Positions 57,229 through 64,000 of a stretch of 64,000 nt of DNA are shown in pieces. The translations under genes and the position numbers were made by a program. Location: contig JALUTQ010000035.1 of assembly GCA_032718865.1 (NCBI GenBank), positions 1,240,001-1,304,000 on the forward strand. Reading direction: 5' to 3'. The notes beneath the pieces are model-generated. The model made no database searches. It saw only the letters and a list, made by a program, of their open reading frames with translations, and was not told the origin of the DNA. Position 1 is the first letter of the stretch, and each line of letters begins with the position of its first letter. The stretch is from Tilletia caries. Lineage: Eukaryota > Basidiomycota > Exobasidiomycetes > Tilletiales > Tilletiaceae.

Positions 57229-59280
57229 ATGGCAGCAACAGGCCGGGATCCAGCTACACTGCTCTGCGCACAACTCGAGGTACGTCTTGTCCCACACACT
57301 TCCCTTTCTTCTCCTGCCTGTAGCAACCTCACAAACTCTCCTGTGATCATCATATCAGGCCATCTTCTGCCCTGCGCTCGACCCTGCCCTCGTCGCAGCC
57401 ATCGGATATGAGCCAAATCAGTCCTTCGACCAGGCTACTCAAATCCTGTCACAACTCGTCCCGGAGTTAGAACCTTGGGAGCAATCTCAACCAACGACAG
57501 CAGCGCCTGCCACAAGCTCTCCCTCAGCTTCTACCTCCTCTTCTCCAGCACTCAATCAATCAGCATCACCGAAGGACACCGACCAGATCCCAGCCTCGGA
57601 CCCTATTTCAGAAACTCAGCTACACTACTTGCTCGATCAATGGGAAGCTCAGGGGACCATCATCATCCCAGCAGACGACGACCCAGTCCTCAACCTCACC
57701 GACGAGGAATCAGATCCTCTCCACAGACAGCAGTTGTCATCACCATCACCTCCCCAACAGGACAGTCCTAAATCTCCCCATGAGTCAACCTCGCGCTCTC
57801 CCGCTTCTCCACCACCCACTGCAACCACAGACGAGCAACAGCAACGTAACGACGAAAGCACACTTCCCTTCCTCGTCCACGCCTTCCCCCGTCTCTCTCC
57901 CTCCCTCCTCTCCTCCATCTTAGCATCCAACGACGGGAATCTCACAACGACCCTCGACGAACTCATCACCGCACAACTCATTGCTGACGATCCCGGCCTG
58001 CTACAAGCTCCTACCGCTGTGGTAGAGGAACGCACAAAAAAGGAGGCTGCTGGCCTTGATCTCGATAAGCTGGCGCATGGGACTAGGGCGCTCAGGCTGG
58101 ACGGCGCGAAGAAGAAACGGCGGAAAGGCGACGATGCTATGGGGGGAGGAGGCATGGCGCGTACCCGCTCGGCGGGGCCACTTGTCCGTCTGGGCGATGT
58201 TCGACAGGGAGGCGGCGCTAACGACGGTAATACGAGTGCGCCGAGTGAGGCGATGAGGAGGAAGCTCAAAGATGCTATCGATGCCGGCTGGAAGGATCCT
58301 AAAGATCGATTGGCAGTCGCTATACCAGCTCATCTGCTTCAACACACATCGTCCTCCGCCTCTTCGTCCAACGCGTCGACGACGTCCCTGCCCAGCTCGC
58401 CCTTCCTGAGCAGCACCTTCGATGTCGCCTCGGACGGCGATGTGGAAGAGGAGCGCAGACGAGCGATCGACGACGCTCTGCTTACTCAGGTTGATATGCG
58501 CAAAATTGCGAGTAGAGGGCATCGAGATCGATCCAGTGCGCACGATCAGAACACGCCACTAGCAGAGACGTCCACCTGGCTCCTCACCTCCTCCGTCCTC
58601 TCCCAGCTCATCCACCTACTCCGCCCCATCCCCTTCTCCTCCCCAACCTCAGCGGCAGTCGAACGAAGGAAGAAGAGGAAACGCAACCCGCCGTTGTTCA
58701 GCGAGACCGAGGCCAACGCAGTCCATGCCAGATCATCCTTCCACCTACCACGGACGCTCTCCCGACTCATCGGACGCAGCGCAGAAGTGTACGATTCCTA
58801 CAACCGCTCGTTGCTCAAGGCCTCCACCGAGGGCGACGGCGAGTGGGCCAAGGAGAAGGCCATCGCAGCCGCGTTCGACTTGGACGAGCTTGCCCTGACC
58901 ATCGCGGCGCTCGCGGGCATCGAAGCTGGCAGTACGGACAACCGAGCCAAGATGGCCCTCAAAGCGACGGGGGGCCGGTCCGAGGAAGGTGGGGATCCGG
59001 ATGCGGCGTTGGATCTGTTGGAGCTGTGGAATGGGTCGAGAGTCAGTTTGGTGCGGCCGGTGCCGGGGTGGGGATGTGGGATGGGGAGGAGAAAAGGGAG
59101 GAGGAGGAGAAGCCTTGGACGGAGGTTGTCAAGCCTATTCGGAGGAGTGCTGTGCGTCAGTTCCTGGAGACGGAGGAAGCGGCCGCGAAGAAGAAGCGTG
59201 GAGGGATTCAGATTGTTACAGAGGAAGTTCATGGGGACGAAGTCCCAGAATACGTGGAAGGATGTGAGCTGACCTCTTGA
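57229..59280 (+). CDS. CUE-domain protein, frameshift near the 3' end
   Basis: Exon 1 is 57229-57279 (MAATGRDPATLLCAQLE) and exon 2 starts at 57359. A disordered Ser/Pro/Gln part is followed at about residues 215-260 by LPFLVHAFPRLSPSLLSSIL and a following helix (TTTLDELITAQLI), the three-helix CUE ubiquitin-binding fold with its FP motif. The C-terminal half is helical and unassigned. At about 59,033 the frame changes: the annotated frame turns into Arg-rich text and stops at 59272. The next frame gives VESQFGAAGAGVGMWDGEEK and then KPWTEVVKPIRRSAVRQFLE to a stop at 59280, as if one G were missing from AATGGGTCGAG. The intended protein is therefore probably about 660 aa. Confidence 0.65.
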
Positions 59281-61821
59281 GCTTATACGGATCCTTTCCG
59301 CTCCCAAGTACTGCATCGTGGACGAAGAGTCAATGAACGGGAGCCCAATGTAATTTGAACATGAGTAAGGTGAACAAAGCCGACTGCGCTCGAGCCAGGG
59401 ACTTTACCAATGCTCACCTTCTTTCACCTGGTCCCGGGTGGCGGGGTGGCACGGAGCCGACGATAGATCTGGGAAGCCATGCAATGTCTTTGGCCACTCG
59501 CGCCGGTTTCAAGCTGTCTCATTCGACCTCGAGGTGTTCAGGCTGAACGTCCTGCTACAAAGCGCGCAGTGTGTGCAGAAGGACGCTTACGCGCTTACGT
59601 ACGAGTAAAGATGCGTTGCCCAAGTGGGCCCCATTCCAGTCTCTCAGCAATCAGCATGCCCTTTGGAACACAGGACGACACCCACACTGATGAGTACATT
59701 CAGGTGGTATGTACGATGATAAACTTTGCCATGCACTGACAGATCTTGTTGAATTTGCGCAAACAGTCCATCCAAGACGCCCGAAACCGGCCAAATAACG
59801 ACTAACGAGTGGGCATCAACAAATCGGAAGAAGCCCAGCAATGCGTTCCGTGTCGCAATCCGGCCGGAAAACAGAGTGGCATCACGTTCTCGTAACGTGG
59901 AAGGTAGTGAGTGATATCAAACTTATGCCACAGCTTCGTCGCCGATCGAACTGATCGTGGGTCTTTGTTGATCCTGTCATGGATTCCTTCGAACCTTCCC
60001 TATCGTACCGACAGTCCCACCAACCCCAAGAGTCCTGCAAAATCCACGGCTCCTGCTCAGGTGCTCATTCCAGCGTAACTTCGTCCTTCAGGTCGGCATC
60101 ACTGCAGGTGCGTCTATTCCGGGACAGCAACAGGCTCTACAGACGTAACGACTACAGGAGCAGCGCCGGAAATGGGGATCCTTGTTCATCGAACAAGTGC
60201 AATCTATAGGGTCCGGAAAGGACGACTGTGAAATGCTCCGACCCCATCTGCTTCGTGGTCTCTCTCTAGACAGGCTAAGGTCCATTCGAAGGAGGTCGCT
60301 TCATCAGCCGTCTTGTAAAGCCAAACCATTGCAAGGAGGAGATGGAGCAAAAGAAAGAGATTGTATGGATGCGATTGCAGCAGATAGCGTGAGGATTGGG
60401 TATAGAGAGCAGAAGAGGAAAGCTTTACTTATCAACCTCAGACTTATCAGCTTCAGAGGAGGGCACGAGCGAGCGCAGGGGAGAAGGGGCAGGAATCGCG
60501 TGGCGGAGAGATGGTGAATGAAGACCGGATCGCGTAGTATCCATCACCATTGCATGCCATCGGGACGGAAGATGCGCATCAGCCAACCGATCAAATTGAC
60601 CGTGCTCTTGGCCCAGAGGCCTATTGCCAGTACGATAGAGACCGCAGGTGCGGGAAGCAGCGCTGCTAAGATACCTTCCAAGGAACCTGATGACATGTCA
60701 GGGGTCAGCGCTTGATATCAGTGAACGCGCGAATGTGTGGAGGAACCTAGAAGACTCACCGGGCATATTGTTGCTTTTATTTGTAGACTGGAAGTTGCTC
60801 GTGAGAGGGAGGAGATCAGGATCGTCGATGGCTGAGAAACGAACTTGAGGTCGCGGATGGCTTTGTGTTCGCAGGCTGGAAGCTGTTCGCGGGTGGGGGA
60901 GACCAGGATGATTGATGGCTGACAGACGAACTTGAGGTCGCTGATGGCTTCTGGGTTGTAATGGACGTACAGGAGAAGTTGCCTGCCCCTTGTATAAGAA
61001 ATGAGAACTCTTGCGGGAACGTTTTTTTTCTTTCACCGACAGACGATAGTGTGGATGACAAATCCTCGATCTTCCGATACCTTCTTCCACCACAGCTCTG
61101 CGCTGGTCCATGACTGTAGTGATCGCGCAGGCATTCATGCACCTGCACCAGCCATGCATCGTGCATTGTGTATGAGAAAAAACGGCGATTCACGGTTGCG
61201 CAGGTTGGTACCAGCTCCTCATCTTTGATCTCGTTCGTTCAATCTGGGGGACATGCAACAACTATAACAATGGTCTATCTTCCCTTTCCCTTGAATAGAT
61301 TGCAGTTTATAGGACATCTCTTCAAGCGGATTCTTAGCATGCTCGGCGCTCGAGTGCTCGACGCTTTACAAGCACAAGAGCTCAACATGGGGAACGCTTT
61401 CTTTTTGCGCCTTTTGTTTGTTTGGTTGGTAAGTCATCATGAGACGAAATCGTGCCACGTTCTTTCCGCAGAAACGTTCGGAATGAGATGATGCAAGGGG
61501 CAAGGGGAGCTGACATGTTCTGGGATCTTCTTTTCCCACAAATGCGCCGGTCCGCGTTCAGAATTGCCTGCGCATGACAATCCTAAATGAAGTATGTATA
61601 CGAGGTGAGATTCCGGTGATCGTGATGGGTCCAGCGCAGAATCCAGACGTCGAACTTCTGACGCTCTTCCTCCACCACTTCCGACCTTCACTGAAGCATC
61701 GACCTGTGGTGACTGCGCTATGTGAGTACAACCATCTCCTTGGAATCAACTACGAGACATCCGCACTGCTGAACAGTCCCATCCTCTGCAGACTCTGCTG
61801 CGAGCGGACAAGGCGTTGGAC
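59281..61821. other. Long gene-poor region
   Basis: About 2.5 kb. It includes a tandem duplication of about 88 bp (60,786-60,953; CTGGAAG...GTTCG...CGAACTTGAGGTCG twice). Open frames are short and lack domain character. A frame at 61574-61820 could be a leader exon of the Gag-like ORF. Confidence 0.45.
60786..60953. repeat. Tandem duplication, two units of about 88 bp
   Basis: Both units contain a G-A/G-C-TGGAAG-start, GGGGAGA-CAGGAT, GATGGCTGA-A-A-ACGAACTTGAGGTCG and a GATGGCTT end; they differ by scattered substitutions. Confidence 0.65.
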
Positions 61822-62778
61822 ATGGCCCAGCAAAACCACAACATGGAGGCCATCGCTGAACCTTCCCAGCCGGTCGCTTCCGGTCATGGCGTCCCGAGGC
61901 TTAACAGCATCGGACCCGGAATCCTTACTACAAGTTACCCAGCACCAGAAATCAAGCATCTACGAGAAGGAGAAGGTCGACAAGCCCTCCTAGACAGACC
62001 CATCGATCCCGAGGTTCAGAGGGAGATGGACACCCTCACTCAACTCAGCACCAGCTCCACCCAGCCGCTGACTGCGAGCAACTGGCGCACGTGGAGTTTC
62101 AAGATCTGGACCACGCTCGCCTTCTTACCTATCACTCACCGAATGCTCGTCGGCCTCGAGTATGGACCAGGTATGAACAAGGCCGATCCTCTGGCGTACA
62201 CCGGCAGCTACGACGAGCGCTTGGACGTCATGCTGGGCAGATTCCTGGTCAAGACGCTTGATCAAAACTTCCTTTCAGCTGTGATCAAGAAGTTCGGCAA
62301 AAATGGCGAGTTGCGAGGGACTATGGTGCTCGATGTCGTCTCTCAGAAATATGAAAAGGGCGCACCACAGCAGCACAAGCTGGTCTCGAAGGAGATTTGG
62401 CGGTGCACCCAGGGAGCTACCGAAACTTTCAGGAACTACGGTGCCAGACTTCGAGCTCTCTACCATCGCCAGTGGGACATCGGCGAACAACAAGCTGAAG
62501 CGGAAGGCGACATCTCGGAAGAAAGCAAGATCTACCACTTCTTAAACAACCTCCAGCCCGACTTTCGTGGAGATGAAACCGACCGCATCTGGGCATCACT
62601 GTCGGACACAAGGATCAACGGAGGAACTGAGCTTGGCGAGGTCATTGCGCACATTGAGTGCATCGATCTTGACTTAAACTTGGGGGCAGCAAAGCCTCCA
62701 CAGGTCCCACAGGCTCCAAAGGCTAAGAAGAAGAACGTATCCCAGAGTTCGAAACGCGGACGACGGCGCAAACGATGA
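61822..62778 (+). mobile_element. Orphan copia-type retrotransposon Gag ORF (UBN2-like)
   Basis: A frame of about 318 codons. The core reads TASNWRTWSFKIWTTLAFL, ..., YDERLDVMLGRFLVKTLDQN, ..., TMVLDVVSQKYEKGA, ..., TETFRNYGARLRALYHRQWD, matching the layout of copia-type Gag polypeptides (a W-x-x-W-x motif followed by helical blocks). It ends in a basic tail (KRGRRRKR) with no CCHC zinc knuckle. No protease, integrase or reverse transcriptase follows in the remaining 1.2 kb. The start is uncertain: the frame is open a little further upstream behind a CAG acceptor-like site. It may be a relic, or a Gag gene kept by the host. Confidence 0.7.
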
Positions 62779-62851
62779 CTTCTTTCTCGGTGAACGCTCG
62801 ACATCTCGCCCAGTTGGATCCAGCTTTCCTGACGTTCTTCTGAAACAAATT

Positions 62852-62912
62852 CGCTACGTTTCTCTCCGCAAGAACGTTCGTTGTGCTACGTTTCTCTCCA
62901 GAAACGTTCGAA
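62852..62912. repeat. Repeated ACGTTTCT-CCGC-GAACGTTCG motif
   Basis: CTACGTTTCTCTCC(GC)A-GAACGTTCG occurs twice here (62854-62880 and 62886-62910). A variant (CACGTTCTTTCCGCAGAAACGTTCG) occurs at 61456-61480, so related words flank the Gag ORF on both sides in direct orientation. Confidence 0.7.
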
Positions 62913-63087
62913 CCAGTGTGACAACAGTTTAAAGAGCATCTTTGCATTCATTCGAAGAGCACGTCATGAACCTTGAAGTGTAAGTGCGTACAGAAAGCAA
63001 AAAACTGGAAGAATGGGCGAGGAAAGCAACAAAGAAGGGAAAGGGAGGATTTATGTACACTCCCTCAGCAAACCCGTTCTAATCTAT
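62913..63087. other. 3' flank of the right-edge gene
   Basis: Short spacer between the repeat motifs and the stop of the right-edge gene; nothing else seen. Confidence 0.4.
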
Positions 63088-64000
63088 TCATCGTCTCCGT
63101 CGTCCCTGGCCAGCACCGACACCACCCCCACCGCGCTCCTGCGGTCCCCGACGCCCATCTTCAACCCCTTGATCTCTGCCACCACCACCACCACCGCCGC
63201 CGCCGCCCCGCGGATCTCGATCCTGCTCGCGCTCGCCGCGCTCACGATCGCGTCCACCACGGCCTCCGCCAGGGTTGCGCTGCGACTGCTGCTGCTGCTG
63301 TGATGGCGGCGGCTTCTGGGGTAACCCACGGGGTTCACCGCGATCTTGCTCACGCTGCTGACCTCCTCCCCCTCCACCTCCGTCGCCTCCACCCCTTCCT
63401 CCACGCTGAGCTTGACCTTGACCAGCCTGCGCTTGAGCGGATTGCTGAGGTCCACCACCGGAACCTCGATTCCGGGAGCCTTCTCGCGCTCCTCCATTTG
63501 CGTTCCGCTGTTGCTCACCCCCTGCCTGCTGCTGTTGCTTTTGCTTCTGTTTCGGTTGCTGTTGATGCTGCTGCGCCGGCTCCTCTCCTATCTGGGGCGA
63601 AGGCCGAGCGGGTAGACTCGCTTTGCCTTTCTGGCCCTGTTGCTGCTTGGCAGGAGGCGCATCTCCTGGTCCATCTTTCGATGCCCGCCTTTGCTGTGCC
63701 TTCTCCGCCTTCTGCACAGAATCTTCAGCCAGACCAGCAGGAGGCAGCGGTGGCGGCGGCGGCGGAGGACCAGGCGAGGCATCACCGCCCGCCCCTTCGT
63801 CCGCACCAGAAGGCATGACCTGTCGCGCCCGACCCGCAATCTCAACGATCGGAGCAGCATGAGCAGCATCACCTTCCATCGAAGCATGTCCCGACGCTCG
63901 ACCCGCTATACCCATGTTGAGCATAGTCGGGTACAACGAGCCCGGCGCCGAGTTCCCCACGGTGCCTCCTCCTCCTCCGACGCTAGCAGAAACCGAGGCA
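63088..64000 (-). CDS. Gln- and RGG-rich protein, C-terminal part (partial)
   Basis: The minus-strand frame is open from the window's right edge to a stop at 63088-63090, about 303 codons; no start lies inside the window that must be used. The chain has a Pro run (GPPPPPPPLPP), a Lys/Gln region (KQKQKQQQQ), then Gly/Arg/Gln-rich text with several RGG/RGGR motifs (QRGGRGGGDGG, GGRGGRDRERGERE) ending GRRRR. Such tails bind RNA and are methylated in many RNA-binding proteins; the domain that would identify the protein lies outside the window. An overlapping frame (63084-63518) is open but looks like a shadow. Confidence 0.5.
   Translation of the reverse strand, partial: ASVSASVGGGGGTVGNSAPGSLYPTMLNMGIAGRASGHASMEGDAAHAAPIVEIAGRARQVMPSGADEGAGGDASPGPPPPPPPLPPAGLAEDSVQKAEKAQQRRASKDGPGDAPPAKQQQGQKGKASLPARPSPQIGEEPAQQHQQQPKQKQKQQQQAGGEQQRNANGGAREGSRNRGSGGGPQQSAQAQAGQGQAQRGGRGGGDGGGGGGGQQREQDRGEPRGLPQKPPPSQQQQQSQRNPGGGRGGRDRERGEREQDRDPRGGGGGGGGGGRDQGVEDGRRGPQERGGGGVGAGQGRRRR

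Noticed and set aside
63084..63518. 145-codon minus-strand frame at the right edge
   Set aside because: It overlaps the longer RGG-rich frame that is open to the window edge; its Val/Ala-rich text looks like the shifted reading of GGN repeats.

Overview
The window is nuclear DNA of a filamentous or yeast-like fungus, most probably a basidiomycete (inference). It is GC-rich, introns are short (about 50-130 nt) with GTRNGT-type donors, coding regions carry long Ser/Ala/Gly/Gln low-complexity tracts, and the conserved genes look fungal. I re-spliced the main genes by hand. In the multi-exon genes called intact, the exon lengths close to a whole number of codons, which supports the models.

Layout. 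1-5.3 kb: a partial nuclear-exosome cofactor (MPP6 family) running off the left edge, a small membrane protein, and the spliceosomal GTPase Snu114, whose 5' end includes a 5-nt microexon. 6.4-10.3 kb: a Spo7-type phosphatase regulator and a berberine-bridge-like FAD oxidase. 10.9-16.3 kb: a tandem segmental duplication carrying two genes for secreted Pro/Thr-rich repeat proteins; one is split by a 0.76-kb DNA transposon. 17.2-21.5 kb: a 1,339-aa unassigned protein. 22-26.3 kb: a decayed thioredoxin gene, then two divergent GPI-anchored surface proteins. 27-32 kb: two tandem secretory lipases that differ by two introns. 32.7-37.3 kb: a choline-transporter-like protein and a small secreted protein. 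37.3-40.3 kb: gene-poor, with an ABC-transporter fragment. 40.4-47.7 kb: TFIIH subunit Tfb1 divergent from a 1,469-aa unassigned protein.

48.7-55 kb is the most unusual part. It holds a small unknown two-exon gene, then three tandem minus-strand genes encoding four RNase H1 N-terminal/viroplasmin-type domains. Each domain is split by a 16-nt microexon. They are followed by a full-length Fanzor/TnpB-like (OrfB) RNA-guided-nuclease homologue set in purine-rich DNA, with a hairpin just past its stop. 55.5-59.3 kb: proteasome beta-2 (PUP1) and a CUE-domain gene, each with an apparent single-base frameshift, on either side of a collapsed short-chain dehydrogenase remnant. 59.3-63 kb: mostly empty, with an orphan copia-type Gag ORF. 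At the right edge is a partial Gln- and RGG-rich protein.

Overall, housekeeping RNA-processing, transcription and membrane genes alternate with fast-evolving secreted-protein families, local tandem duplications and mobile-element debris. Family assignments come from motif recognition only; no database search was possible.
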